From Bin5 sp965218625 (lineage in GTDB: Bacteria > Chloroflexota > Anaerolineae > Caldilineales > Caldilineaceae), in contig CBDCLG010000014.1 of assembly GCA_965218625.1 (NCBI GenBank), positions 62,001-126,000 on the forward strand: a stretch of DNA of 64,000 nucleotides, given 5' to 3'. Below the pieces are notes generated by a model that made no database searches, had not been told where the DNA came from, and was given only the letters and a program-made list of their open reading frames with translations. Below are positions 30,035 through 40,201 of the stretch, piece after piece (within the stretch, counting starts at the first letter, position 1; every line of letters starts with the position of its first letter). A program made the position numbers and the translations under genes.

Positions 30035-30062
30035 GCGGTTTCAAATTGAATGTCTGTCTGAC

Positions 30063-30091
30063 ACCTTACTTGCCCGCGGTGTGTCTGTCAA
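30063..30091 (-). promoter_or_regulatory. Promoter for the Mrp gene
   Basis: On the minus strand TTGACA (30086-30091), 17-base spacer, TAAGGT (30063-30068). It sits just upstream of repeat E1. Confidence 0.6.
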
Positions 30092-30172
30092 AAAGCGGCC
30101 ATTTCGTATACGTTGGCCTGTTTTAGGGCCGGGTCGGCGCCAGCAGTGTTGGCCGGGAAGGGCGGTCGCGGC

Positions 30173-31525
30173 TTAGAGATGGTCCTCGGCGATCATCCTG
30201 GCCGCTTTTCTGCCGATTTCGACGGCATAGTTGGTGCCGCGGTCCCAGGGGTAGACCTGGCTCATCGAGGCGAAGTAGAGGCCGGGCAGCGGCGTCCGCA
30301 ACTCGGGGATCGTGTCGGCGTAGCCTCGGACCGGGACCGGCTGCGCGTAGGAGGCGCGATGCATCCAGGCACCGGTGACCCAGTCGGGGTGGAAGTCGGG
30401 GTTGAAGCGGGGCAGGGCGGGCAGGAATTCGGCCAGCAACTCCTCCTGGGACATCGAAAAGTAGCGGTGGGACGGCTCGAGGTAGTCGCCGAGATAGAGG
30501 AGATGGTCGCCGCCGTAGCGGGCCGGGTCGATCATATTGGTGTGTTCGACCAGCACGAGGAAGGGCAGCCCTTCGGCCTTGGGCACGTTCACCCAGTAGG
30601 TATCTTTGAGCAGCGGGCGGTCGAGCGCGACGGTCATGACGAGGGCGCCCATGTGGCGCAGCGATGCCAGCTGCGAGAGATAGTTTGCGGGCAGGTCGGG
30701 GGCGAGGCGTTGCAAGAGGCCAGGGCTGACCGTGGCGAGGACGGCATCGAAACTGTGGGAACTGCGTCGCGCGCCGTTCTGCTCGCCATGCTCTCCACTC
30801 TTTACGTTGAAGCCTCCAGCCTGCAGGGGTGTCAGCGAGCGGACGGCGGTACCGGTCTCGATGGCAACGCCGCGCTGCCGCGCTGCGTCTCCGAGCCGGT
30901 TGATAAACGCCTGAAATCCACCGCGGTAGTAGCCGAGGCGGGGTGTGCGCTTGTATACCCTGGCCCAGAACCAGGCCAGATTGACATCCTGGAAATGGGG
31001 CCCGAATTTGCCCTCCAGCATCGGTTGCCAGATCTTGCCGTAGGCGGTCCTTCCCATCTTGCGGGTCAGCCATTCGTCGGCCAGAATCCGGTCAAAGGCG
31101 CGCCAGGGCGGGCGGGGGTGATATTTCAGGTAGGCCAGGACCAAGCCCATGCGCAGCTTTTGGGCCAGCGACAGGTGGGGAAACTGGAGCAGGTTCAGCG
31201 CGCTGTCGAGCGGATAGTTGGCGCCCTGGTGGTGGATGACGGTCGAGGGGCGGTGGATCTGCAGCAGTTCGCCGGCGCCGAGCGTTTTCGTCAGCCCGAT
31301 GATTTCGTCGTCGTTGGTGAAGAGATGGTGGTAGAACTTTTCCAGCGGCCAGTCCCAGCTTGCCCGCCCCCTGAAGCCGGCCGCCAGCCCGCCGAGGACC
31401 GGTCCGTTCTCGAACAGGTGGATCTCGACGTCGCCGACGCCGGCGAGCTCGTAGGCGGCAGCAAGCCCGGCGACCCCGCCTCCGATTATGCCGACGCGAA
31501 GGGGCTGGTCGGTGTGTGTGCGCAT
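30173..31525 (-). CDS. NAD(P)/FAD-dependent oxidoreductase (amine-oxidase / protoporphyrinogen-oxidase-like)
   Basis: 450 residues from ATG 31525, with AGGAAGG just upstream. The Rossmann motif VGIIGGGVAGLAAAYELAG (residues 9-27) binds the FAD ADP moiety. The C-terminus has the second flavin-binding strand (LPGLYFASMSQVYPWDRGTN). The middle (SRPSTVIHHQGANYPLDSALN-like region, ARVYKRTPRLGYYRGGFQ) resembles amine-oxidase family members that act on sugars-linked lipids, carotenoids or porphyrins. The substrate is not clear. It stands between the Mrp gene and a small cysteine protein, all on the minus strand. Confidence 0.85.
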   Translation of the reverse strand: MRTHTDQPLRVGIIGGGVAGLAAAYELAGVGDVEIHLFENGPVLGGLAAGFRGRASWDWPLEKFYHHLFTNDDEIIGLTKTLGAGELLQIHRPSTVIHHQGANYPLDSALNLLQFPHLSLAQKLRMGLVLAYLKYHPRPPWRAFDRILADEWLTRKMGRTAYGKIWQPMLEGKFGPHFQDVNLAWFWARVYKRTPRLGYYRGGFQAFINRLGDAARQRGVAIETGTAVRSLTPLQAGGFNVKSGEHGEQNGARRSSHSFDAVLATVSPGLLQRLAPDLPANYLSQLASLRHMGALVMTVALDRPLLKDTYWVNVPKAEGLPFLVLVEHTNMIDPARYGGDHLLYLGDYLEPSHRYFSMSQEELLAEFLPALPRFNPDFHPDWVTGAWMHRASYAQPVPVRGYADTIPELRTPLPGLYFASMSQVYPWDRGTNYAVEIGRKAARMIAEDHL

Positions 31526-31726
31526 TGCCTTCCTGCCGGACTGTTGTGTGCCATTGCGGCGCGTATTGCTCGTTGTCTCACCGTCTGCCGCGGTCGCCGC
31601 CGCATGGCATTGGCGCGGGTAAAGGCAGAGCCGGCGGAAAGAAAAAACCAGCGCACACAAGGCGCTGGTTAGTGCACAGATGCGGAACGCTGCCGTTGTC
31701 GACCAGCGGGGCCGTGGAGACGCGCC

Positions 31727-32107
31727 TCAGGCGGCGGCCAGCGAGAGCGTTCCGATGCCGCTCAACTGGCGGTCGATCTCCTCCTGGGCGTTGCTGTAGA
31801 GCCGCAGCAGGTCGGCGTCGGTCCCTTTGAAGGTGCGAATCGTCTGCAGCGAGCAGAAGGCGCAGCCGCGCAGGAACTTATAGTAGTTGCTATGGCACTT
31901 CATGCAGTCGCCCAGGTTGATCATCATCAGGACAAATGCCAGACTGTCGGGGTGCGTATCGGGCAACATCGAGACTCGATCGACCAGTTCGCGCCAGCTG
32001 TCTCCGCGCAGGTCCCGCAGCGACGGAATCAGGTAGGCAGGAAAAAACAGCTCCGCTTTTCCGTCGAGCACCGCGTCACTTATGTCAACCATACCTCCTC
32101 CCTTCAC
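31727..32107 (-). CDS. Small protein with CxxCH and further cysteines, unknown function
   Basis: 126 residues from GTG 32107, which has GGAG eight bases upstream; ATG 32092 is an alternative. I do not recognise the family. The central part reads GDCMKCHSNYYKFLRGCAFC: a CxxCH, which is the haem c attachment motif, and a second CxxC 12 residues later. There is no signal peptide, so haem c attachment is unlikely and a zinc or Fe-S site is more probable. The remainder is helical (DADLLRLYSNAQEEIDRQLS). It lies between the FAD oxidoreductase and the UPF0173 hydrolase. Confidence 0.75.
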   Translation of the reverse strand: MKGGGMVDISDAVLDGKAELFFPAYLIPSLRDLRGDSWRELVDRVSMLPDTHPDSLAFVLMMINLGDCMKCHSNYYKFLRGCAFCSLQTIRTFKGTDADLLRLYSNAQEEIDRQLSGIGTLSLAAA

Positions 32108-32191
32108 TCGTCAATCTCCACACACAGGCGCAGGAACCACGGTTGGGGCATCAGCAGCGGAAGGACGCTTGCTGCTGCACACGTCCAATCT

Positions 32192-32890
32192 CTATACGGT
32201 CAACGTCTCTCCGGGATTCAGAATTGCGCATTCAATGTCGGTCTCGTCCTGCAGTTTTTGAGCAAAGGCTTCGACATCCTGTTCAATCGGCGGGAAGGTA
32301 TTGTAGTGGTGGGGGAGCACCTTTTTCGCTTTCACGAACTGTGCGGCGAGGATGGCGTCGTCCGGGCCCATGGTGAAGTTGTCGCCGATGGGCAGGGCTG
32401 CCAGGTCGACGCCGCCGACATCGCCGATCAGGCGCATATCGTAGGTCAGGGCGGTGTCGCCGGCGAAGTAGACATCGGTGCCATCGTTGAAATGGATCAG
32501 GATGCCGGACGGATTGCCGCCGTAGCTGCCGTCAGGGAGGCCGCTGCCGTGGTGGGCGATCGTCAGCTTGACCCGCCCGAAGTCGAAGTTGTAGCCGCCG
32601 CCGATGTGCATCTGGTGAACGTTTTCGATGCCCTGGGCCGTCAGCCAGTCCCCGATTTCGAAGTTGCAGATTACGAGGCAGCCGGTGCGTTTGGCGACGG
32701 GGATGGCGTCGGCTATGTGGTCGGCGTGGCCATGGGTGAGGATGATCACGTCGGCCTCGACGGAGTCGGCGGTCACGCCGGCCGGGGCGACAGGGCTGTT
32801 GGGCGCCAGAAACGGGTCGATGAGTAGCTTGGTGCCGTCGGCGTCAACGCCGAAGGTGGCGTGTCCGTAGTAGGTGATCAAAACTGCCAT
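32192..32890 (-). CDS. UPF0173 metal-dependent hydrolase (metallo-beta-lactamase fold)
   Basis: 232 residues, the usual length. The zinc motif is ILTHGHADHIADA (HxHxDH), with further ligands in IAHHGSG, FAGDTALTYDM and LPHHYNTFPP near the C-terminus. UPF0173 members are cytosolic hydrolases of unsettled substrate. AGAGG lies nine bases before the ATG. Upstream are repeat E2 with a nested MITE and the promoter at 33180-33208, so the leader is about 280 bases with the insertion. Confidence 0.93.
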   Translation of the reverse strand: MAVLITYYGHATFGVDADGTKLLIDPFLAPNSPVAPAGVTADSVEADVIILTHGHADHIADAIPVAKRTGCLVICNFEIGDWLTAQGIENVHQMHIGGGYNFDFGRVKLTIAHHGSGLPDGSYGGNPSGILIHFNDGTDVYFAGDTALTYDMRLIGDVGGVDLAALPIGDNFTMGPDDAILAAQFVKAKKVLPHHYNTFPPIEQDVEAFAQKLQDETDIECAILNPGETLTV

Positions 32891-32900
32891 GGTTTTGGCC

Positions 32901-33156
32901 TCTAGTTTTTAGTAGTCAGTTTTCAGCAACGGCTTAGCCGATCGTCCTGGGCAGTTACTAGGGCTCGTTGACATTTGTCTGAACTATGATTTTTCTGATT
33001 CATATGATGGACATGATTTACGGCGCTGGCTCCAGAGGTGGGATTCGTTGACGAGAATCAGGTGAATCAGAGTCCAAACTGTTTTCAGGCAGCTTGCAAA
33101 TGTCGCCTCATTGAACATTCTTCTGAAATGTCAACGGAACCTAGAAACTAGAAACT
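32901..33156. repeat. Hairpin repeat element E2, split by a MITE
   Basis: The left arm (32901-32925) has AGTTTTTAGTAGTCAG. The core AACGGC ... GATC ... GGCAGTTACT runs to 32960. The right arm (33142-33156) is AGAAACTAGAAACT. The 181-bp MITE interrupts it at a TA. Removing the MITE and one TA restores GTTACTAGAAACTAG, which aligns with the corresponding part of E3 in reverse orientation. Confidence 0.75.
32961..33141. mobile_element. 181-bp MITE related to the IS5-family element
   Basis: The left end GGGCTCGTTGACATTT is identical to the left end of the insertion sequence at 26731. The right end (reverse complement) GGTTCCGTTGACATTT shares GTTGACATTT with it. TA flanks both sides (32959-32960 and 33142-33143). 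It contains no transposase frame, so it would be mobilised in trans. Confidence 0.8.
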
Positions 33157-33179
33157 GCAGTAAAGAAAGACGGATTGAA

Positions 33180-33208
33180 AGCATATCAGGATGGGCGGTT
33201 CAAGTCAA
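33180..33208 (-). promoter_or_regulatory. Promoter for the UPF0173 hydrolase gene
   Basis: On the minus strand TTGACT (33203-33208), 17-base spacer, TATGCT (33180-33185). It lies just upstream of repeat E2. Confidence 0.65.
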
Positions 33209-33236
33209 GGGAAAGAAGCGGTCCGCCCGTGCCGGT

Positions 33237-34094
<858 letters not shown>

Positions 34095-34111
34095 GCGGTC
34101 TCCTCAGGGCG

Positions 34112-34202
34112 GTTTTTAGTTGTCAGTTTTTAGTTTTTAGTAACTGCTCAAGGCGATCTGTTATGCCGTTACTGAAAACTAAAAACTAGAAACTCGAAAC
34201 TA
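34112..34202. repeat. Hairpin repeat element E3 between nuoCD and nuoI
   Basis: The left arm contains AGTTGTCAG and AGTTTTTAG units; the right arm contains AACTAAAAACTAGAAACT. The core between them, read in reverse complement, is AACGGCAT ... GATCGCCTTG ... GCAGTTACT and matches the core of E2 and partly E5, so this copy is inverted relative to them. It fills the space between the nuoCD stop and the nuoI start. Confidence 0.75.
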
Positions 34203-34205
34203 AGA

Positions 34206-35981
34206 TCAGCGGTCGACTTCGCCCAGGACGATGTCGATGGCGCCCAGGATGACGATGGCGTCGGCGACTTTGTAGCCGACGCTCATCGGGCCGAGCGCGT
34301 TGAGGTTGATGTAGCTGGGCGAGCGGATGTGATAGCGCCAGGGCGTGACCTTGCCGTCGCTGGCCAGGTAGAAGCCGAGCTCGCCCTTGGGCGCTTCGAG
34401 ACGGCTGTAGACCTCGCCTTCGGGCGCGCGCAGCGTGTAGCCGCCCCTGCCGCCGAGCGTCTCGCCTTCGGGTATGTCGCGCAGGGCCTGTTGGAGAATG
34501 CGCACGCTTTCCATCGCTTCGAGCAGGCGGATGTAGTAGCGATCGTAGATGTCGCTGTTGGGCAGGGTCGGGATGTCGAAATCGAAGCGGTCGTAGATAC
34601 CGTAGGGCTCGGCCTTGCGGATGTCGTAGGCGAGGCCGCCGGCGCGGATCATCGGTCCGCTGACGCTGAGTGCGATCAGGTCCTCGACGGGCAGGTAGCC
34701 GACGCCGCGGCCGCGCGCCTTGAGTATTTCGTTTTCGGTCAGAAGTCTGTCGAGCTCGTCGAGCGCGCGTGGGAGGCGTTCATTGGCCAGGTAGGCGGCC
34801 TGTTCGTGCCAGCCCTCGGGCAGGTCGCGCACGACGCCGCCGAATCGCATGTAGTTGCACATCATGCGCGCGCCGGAGACGGCCTCGAAAAGGTCGAGGA
34901 TCATCTCGCGCTCTTCGATGGCGTAGAGGGCCGGTGTCTGCAGTGCGCCGAGGTCGTTGAGGATAAAGCCGATCGACCAGGTGTGGTTGACGATGCGGGT
35001 GAACTCGGCCATGATGACGCGCAGGTATTCGGCGCGCTCGGGCACCTCGATGCCGGCCAGTTTTTCGACGGCCAGGGCGTAGCTCCAGTTGTTGCTCATG
35101 GAGTTGAGATAGTCGAGCCGGTCGGTGAACGGCATGTTCATCAGCCAGGTGTTGCGCTCACCGATCTTCTCGTGATTGCGGTGGAGATAGCCCATCTCCG
35201 GCTCGAGCGCGAGGATGGTCTCGCCTTCGACGCGCGTGAGCATACGAAAGACGCCGTGGGTGCTGGGGTGATGGGGACCCAGGTTGACGACGATGCTTTC
35301 GGTATCGAGGTGGGGCTCGTTCTCGTGGTGCGGCGCCTGGCTGACCGGCACATAGGCGACCGGCTCCTGCCAGGAGTCGGGGTCCCAGCCGGCCGGGTAG
35401 GTGGTGTTTTTGGCCCAGGGGAGCTTGTCCTCGTGGAAGGCGTATTCGCCCTTGGGGTGGCGGCTGCGGAACGGCTTGACGTCCTCTTCGAAGTAGGCCT
35501 CCTGCCAGTCTTTGCGCATGGGGTGGCCGTTGAAGCCGTCCCAGAGCAGGATGCGGCGCAGGTTGGGGTGGCCGTCGAATTTGACGCCGAAGAGGTCGTA
35601 GACTTCGCGTTCCTGCAGATTGGCGCCGGGATAGACGGAGGTTGCGCTGGGGACGGTCTCATCCTCGGGCACGCGCACGTGCAGGGCGATGGAGCCGCCG
35701 CCGCGGCGGGTGTTGTACAGGTTGTAGACGATTTCGAGGCGTTCGTCGATGCCGGCGCGCAGTTTGCCGCCGTAGCCTTTGTAGTCGGTGCAGGTGAGAT
35801 TTGACAGGAAGTCGTAGCCCTGGGCGTCGCGCAGGTGGCGCAGGACGTCGAGGATTTTGCCGGGCGCGATGACGTAGGCTTTTTCGGTGTCTTCGGCCCA
35901 GTCGCCGACGACGGCGTCTGCGAGCTCGGGGGCGAGTTCCAGTTCGTTGGCGGGCGCTTCTGCGACGGTTGCTTGGGACAT
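34206..35981 (-). CDS. nuoCD: NADH-quinone oxidoreductase subunit C/D fusion
   Basis: 591 residues from ATG 35981, close to the length of E. coli NuoCD. Residues about 20-190 are the NuoC (30 kDa) domain: [47 protein letters not shown]. Residues about 220-591 are NuoD (49 kDa), starting [17 protein letters not shown], with [23 protein letters not shown] near the end; NuoD forms part of the quinone site. No Shine-Dalgarno sequence is visible before the start: repeat E4 abuts the ATG. It is the second gene after nuoB in this minus-strand cluster. Confidence 0.95.
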   Translation of the reverse strand: MSQATVAEAPANELELAPELADAVVGDWAEDTEKAYVIAPGKILDVLRHLRDAQGYDFLSNLTCTDYKGYGGKLRAGIDERLEIVYNLYNTRRGGGSIALHVRVPEDETVPSATSVYPGANLQEREVYDLFGVKFDGHPNLRRILLWDGFNGHPMRKDWQEAYFEEDVKPFRSRHPKGEYAFHEDKLPWAKNTTYPAGWDPDSWQEPVAYVPVSQAPHHENEPHLDTESIVVNLGPHHPSTHGVFRMLTRVEGETILALEPEMGYLHRNHEKIGERNTWLMNMPFTDRLDYLNSMSNNWSYALAVEKLAGIEVPERAEYLRVIMAEFTRIVNHTWSIGFILNDLGALQTPALYAIEEREMILDLFEAVSGARMMCNYMRFGGVVRDLPEGWHEQAAYLANERLPRALDELDRLLTENEILKARGRGVGYLPVEDLIALSVSGPMIRAGGLAYDIRKAEPYGIYDRFDFDIPTLPNSDIYDRYYIRLLEAMESVRILQQALRDIPEGETLGGRGGYTLRAPEGEVYSRLEAPKGELGFYLASDGKVTPWRYHIRSPSYINLNALGPMSVGYKVADAIVILGAIDIVLGEVDR

Positions 35982-35984
35982 TGG

Positions 35985-36050
35985 AGTTTTTGGTTTTTGG
36001 TTTCTAGTTCTTAGTGGGATGGCGTTGCTCACCACTGAAAACGGAAAGCC
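35985..36050. repeat. Degenerate hairpin repeat element E4 between nuoB and nuoCD
   Basis: The left arm is AGTTTTTGGTTTTTGG followed by TTTCTAGTTCTTAGTG; the short right arm is CCACTGAAAACGGAAAG. It is the shortest and most diverged of the five copies and occupies the whole gap between the nuoB stop and the nuoCD start. Confidence 0.6.
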
Positions 36051-36055
36051 GGTCG

Positions 36056-36862
<807 letters not shown>

Positions 36863-36930
36863 GCCGGGATTCCTGTTGCGTACAGAGAAAGAGAAAACGC
36901 TCCGTGCGTCTATTTGTGCATTGTAGTACA

Positions 36931-36959
36931 AATATACCCTACGGCGTGCGGAAAAGCAA
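36931..36959 (-). promoter_or_regulatory. Promoter of the nuoB-nuoCD-nuoI cluster
   Basis: On the minus strand TTGCTT (36954-36959), 17-base spacer, TATATT (36931-36936), giving a leader of about 60 bases before nuoB. Confidence 0.65.
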
Positions 36960-37215
36960 GTTGTCTGCCGATGCTCTGTGCGTCGATTATAAGGCGGATG
37001 GACGGAACGGTCAAGAGATGGGCGGGTGGATCGGGCCGCGGGATTGGCTGACACGCGGGGCGGGCCAGGGGTGCAGGTGCGTGTCGGGGACGGATGCAAA
37101 CGGCTGGTGGATTCGGGCAAACCCGGGTCTCAGGTAGTGGACCTGATTGTGGGGTCCGAATACGAATGCCTGCAATGCTGCCCTGGTCACCAGCGACGCT
37201 GGAGGGAAGAGGTCG
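36960..37215. other. Divergent intergenic region upstream of nuoB
   Basis: Beyond the nuoB promoter I see no gene and no clear plus-strand promoter for the membrane protein that follows. Confidence 0.4.
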
Positions 37216-37758
37216 ATGGCGAAGGCGGGTTTTCGGGAGAGGGCTAGGGTGCCGCCCGAAGAGCGGCCAAATCTTTTGGGCTGCCTCGCAACTTTGATGG
37301 CGGCAGTTGTGCTGGTTATTCTCGTTATCCTGATTTTCCTCCTCTATGCGGCAAGGGGAGACACACTGCCGCATCCGATCCCGATACCCGACCTTCCGGC
37401 GGAGCTGGCGACACTGCCTGCACTGGCTGAGATAAGATGCCTCGGCACGGTGGTTCCAGTATCGGACAGGGACTTTGTTGACGTTTGGTCGCATCCCGGG
37501 ATAGCTCCTGTCATTCCGAGAGATGACAGTGCCTACTGGTCACCTAGAGAGGTAAGGCATCCCAAGCGCGGGAGATTGCTTCAATGCACCGAGGTAGAGG
37601 CCATCGAGTACGCGTGGTCAGAACTTGGTGGAGAGTTCTATGTATATGTTGAAGCGGTTGACGTCCCTTTGCCTGAAAGGGGGAGAGAGTTCTGGGAGCG
37701 GATCAGAGCTGAACAGGCACCGGGGTGGGTACATTTCGATCAGTTGGACTTCAAGTGA
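37216..37758 (+). CDS. Single-pass membrane protein, unknown
   Basis: 180 residues from ATG 37216, preceded by GGAGGGAAGAGG. One strongly hydrophobic helix (TLMAAVVLVILVILIFLLY, about residues 27-46) follows a basic N-terminus (FRERARVPPEER), so the C-terminal 130 residues are probably outside the cytoplasm. No family recognised. The external part contains two cysteines (IRCLGTV, LLQCTEVEA) that could form a disulfide. It is first of three plus-strand accessory genes with lower G+C than the nuo genes. Confidence 0.65.
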   Translation: MAKAGFRERARVPPEERPNLLGCLATLMAAVVLVILVILIFLLYAARGDTLPHPIPIPDLPAELATLPALAEIRCLGTVVPVSDRDFVDVWSHPGIAPVIPRDDSAYWSPREVRHPKRGRLLQCTEVEAIEYAWSELGGEFYVYVEAVDVPLPERGREFWERIRAEQAPGWVHFDQLDFK

Positions 37759-37857
37759 TGCCGCGCAAAGGCCAGACCGAGCAGGTTAGGAATTGCGGTA
37801 GGTCTATAGCCCTGATGACCAGAAAAAACTTCATGGCTTGTCTCTATCCGGGATTCG

Positions 37858-38565
37858 GTGAATTTGCACATGGATACCTTTGAGCGGGACATCCTGCCTG
37901 AGAATTCGCGGCAAGAAGTCGAACAGCCGGGGCCGGGGGCGAGACCTTACAGGATTTCCCTGGTCATTCATGTTTTTTCTCTGACTCTCATTCTTCTGAG
38001 CTGGTCTGTGTTTAACTGGCTGAGTCTCAGCGTCGTTGTGGCAGGCCTGCTGCCCTGCCTCCTTCTTGCGACGGGATTGAGCTGGCTGTTGGACGGGATG
38101 CTGAGGTGGCAAGGAGTCTCCCGTCTTTGGCTGATCGAGACGGACTGGCGCGGCCTGCTCCGTTATATCACGCTGATCGTATTGCTGACTGCCGCCGGCC
38201 CTGTCTATGCATATTTTCTTGGAATCTGGATGGCGCGCAGCTTCATCAGTGCCTTTGATGTTGAAGTCAGTATTGAAAGTCAGGAGTTGTTGCTTGTCGA
38301 ATGGGAAACGGACCCTGTCCAACCATACCTCTTCCGAGGTGTTACAACTGTTTATTCTTTGCTTGACTCTGTCGAGATAGCAGATGCCAAACTCAGGGAG
38401 CGGTTCCAGAATGAGACGGCATGGCGCCTGTCAAACACGTCCTACTTTTGGGCTTCCTGTGATCGAGAAAGAATCGGCCGATATATTACGATGTTTCTTA
38501 CGCAGGGCGAGGGGTTGCATGTGGCGATTCACTATGGGGTGCCCGGCTACTGTTTCTTGCATTGA
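37858..38565 (+). CDS. Membrane protein with three or four helices, unknown
   Basis: 235 residues from GTG 37858 (an ATG four codons on is also possible). Hydrophobic segments occur at about residues 34-50, 54-78 and 102-125. The C-terminal 110 residues are soluble (VEVSIESQELLLVEWE onward). I do not recognise a family. Its stop is at 38563-38565, where a TTG overlaps it, but the following gene probably starts further on. Confidence 0.6.
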   Translation: MNLHMDTFERDILPENSRQEVEQPGPGARPYRISLVIHVFSLTLILLSWSVFNWLSLSVVVAGLLPCLLLATGLSWLLDGMLRWQGVSRLWLIETDWRGLLRYITLIVLLTAAGPVYAYFLGIWMARSFISAFDVEVSIESQELLLVEWETDPVQPYLFRGVTTVYSLLDSVEIADAKLRERFQNETAWRLSNTSYFWASCDRERIGRYITMFLTQGEGLHVAIHYGVPGYCFLH

Positions 38566-38726
38566 TCCACTTGGAAAAGCCGGGCAGGCGGCACATCATA
38601 AGCGCCAGCCGAACGATCTGGGTATGTTTTTTGAGCGTTTCTGAAAGCCGACAAAGAGTTTTCCTGCGGTGGCGACAGTCCTGGGGCGTCGTCATCGCGT
38701 CAGCAGCGAGTAACGTCTTGCAAGTC

Positions 38727-39917
38727 GTGCCTACGTGGCAACAGCGTTTTCAAGCATTCGTGTGGCATTTGGCGCTGCTCCTGATTATAGGAGGGTGCGC
38801 GGTGGGCGATTCACTGCAACCTGCCGGCCAATACAGAGTGCCGAGAATGACGCCCCTTCCGCCCCTGCCGACGGCTGAAGCCGGGCAAAACGAGCTCGGC
38901 AGATTTCTGCTGAGATCCGCAATCGATGTTTACGACCGAAGTGCAGGCGTGGGCGCGCACGACGTAACGCTGCGAGACGACCATGCATTTGTAGTAGACG
39001 GAGATTACGGACTGTATATTGTCGATCTGCGGAATCCGGCGGCGCCGCTTCTTGTCAGCACTGTCGAAATCGGTGCATGGGTGAACAGAGTTGCACTTTC
39101 AGACGGGCATGCCTTTCTGGCCACCGATCAGGGCGTGCATGTCGTAGACGTTACTGATCTTCGCAATCCGCGACCGGTTGGGGTTTTCGTCTTCGGCGAT
39201 TCTGGCTTTGGAAATCGAGCGTTCGATATAGCGCTGAACGGAAGCATTGCCTATGTTTCGATGTGCTGCGAGCGGCGCGGCGTGGCCGTCCTCGATGTGA
39301 GCGATCCAAGTGCGCCTGCGCTTGTTGAGCATTTGCGTCTTGGAGGCGAAGTTCCCGGCGCGGATGTGTTTACCTACCAGCTGACTCTCTCAGGAGACGC
39401 GGTGTTCCTCAGAGTGAAGGTGGACCACCTCGATGTGAACGTGAAGGACGAAGAGTGGACCTATATTCTCGAAATCAGCGAGGCAGCAGCACCGGTCCTT
39501 CGAGGGCAGTTTGCCGACCCGGCGCATACTCTACACCGTCCTCCCAGAGTACACGGGCGTTTCGGCTACGCGCCGTCATACTCAGGAATCGCCGTATTGG
39601 AGATGTCTGATCCATTCGCACCCCGGTTTGTTTCCATTCACGAGGCGCCGGGATATGTCACGGACCTTGAGGTAGCTCATGACCATCTGTTTGTAGCGGA
39701 TACGGATTTTTTCAGAGTCATAGACATTACGGATCCCGCATATCCGCGAGATGTCGGTCGTTACGATATGCGCGGCGGTCTGCTCGGACTTGGCGGAGCC
39801 GGCGGAGATCTGCAGGTTGCCGTTTCCGACACCTACGCGGTTGTAACCCATCCGACTTCAGGACTTACCATCTTTGATATCCGTCCTTTTCGGGTCGGGG
39901 CCGGTCCGTCAGAGTAG
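38727..39917 (+). CDS. LVIVD-repeat beta-propeller lipoprotein
   Basis: 396 residues from GTG 38727. This start leaves a short N-terminus ahead of VWHLALLLIIGGC, a lipobox; the frame is open back to 38562 but no start there has a ribosome site. Repeated segments of about 45 residues carry the LVIVD signature: HAFVVDGDYGLYIVDLRNP, HAFLATDQGVHVVDVTDL, IAYVSMCCERRGVAVLDVSD, HLFVADTDFFRVIDITDP, each followed by aliphatic-Pro-rich turns. It is likely an exported propeller with a binding or structural role. It follows two unknown membrane proteins, and the three may act together at the envelope; that is inference. Confidence 0.78.
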   Translation: MPTWQQRFQAFVWHLALLLIIGGCAVGDSLQPAGQYRVPRMTPLPPLPTAEAGQNELGRFLLRSAIDVYDRSAGVGAHDVTLRDDHAFVVDGDYGLYIVDLRNPAAPLLVSTVEIGAWVNRVALSDGHAFLATDQGVHVVDVTDLRNPRPVGVFVFGDSGFGNRAFDIALNGSIAYVSMCCERRGVAVLDVSDPSAPALVEHLRLGGEVPGADVFTYQLTLSGDAVFLRVKVDHLDVNVKDEEWTYILEISEAAAPVLRGQFADPAHTLHRPPRVHGRFGYAPSYSGIAVLEMSDPFAPRFVSIHEAPGYVTDLEVAHDHLFVADTDFFRVIDITDPAYPRDVGRYDMRGGLLGLGGAGGDLQVAVSDTYAVVTHPTSGLTIFDIRPFRVGAGPSE

Positions 39918-40201
39918 CTACGACGGCCTGTCCGGTGGCCGCTGACAGCTGGGTGGAGCGTGGTTGGAGAGTCTGTGACAGGTGGCGCGGAAGAAGGCTT
40001 ACACCTAGGTTAGATGGCCGGCATGGATACAATACTGTCTGGGTGGCTTGCTGTGATCGTGCGGCGCAAGATGATTGCAAGAGACTCATTGCCCCGTATA
40101 TCGTGGAATGGAGTTGAGCAGAGATGACGGAAAACGAACCTATCCTAAGGCTTTGGATTTAGAGCCGAGCTGCATTTGAATCGGAGGAGCGAGCGAGAGA
40201 G
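39918..40201. other. Gene-free gap
   Basis: I see no gene, terminator or clear promoter in this 284-base stretch, apart from a GGAGGAG about 12 bases before the next gene. Confidence 0.4.

Noticed and set aside
34329..35804. Plus-strand open frame of 491 codons opposite nuoCD
   Set aside because: Antisense shadow of a clear NuoCD; no domain.
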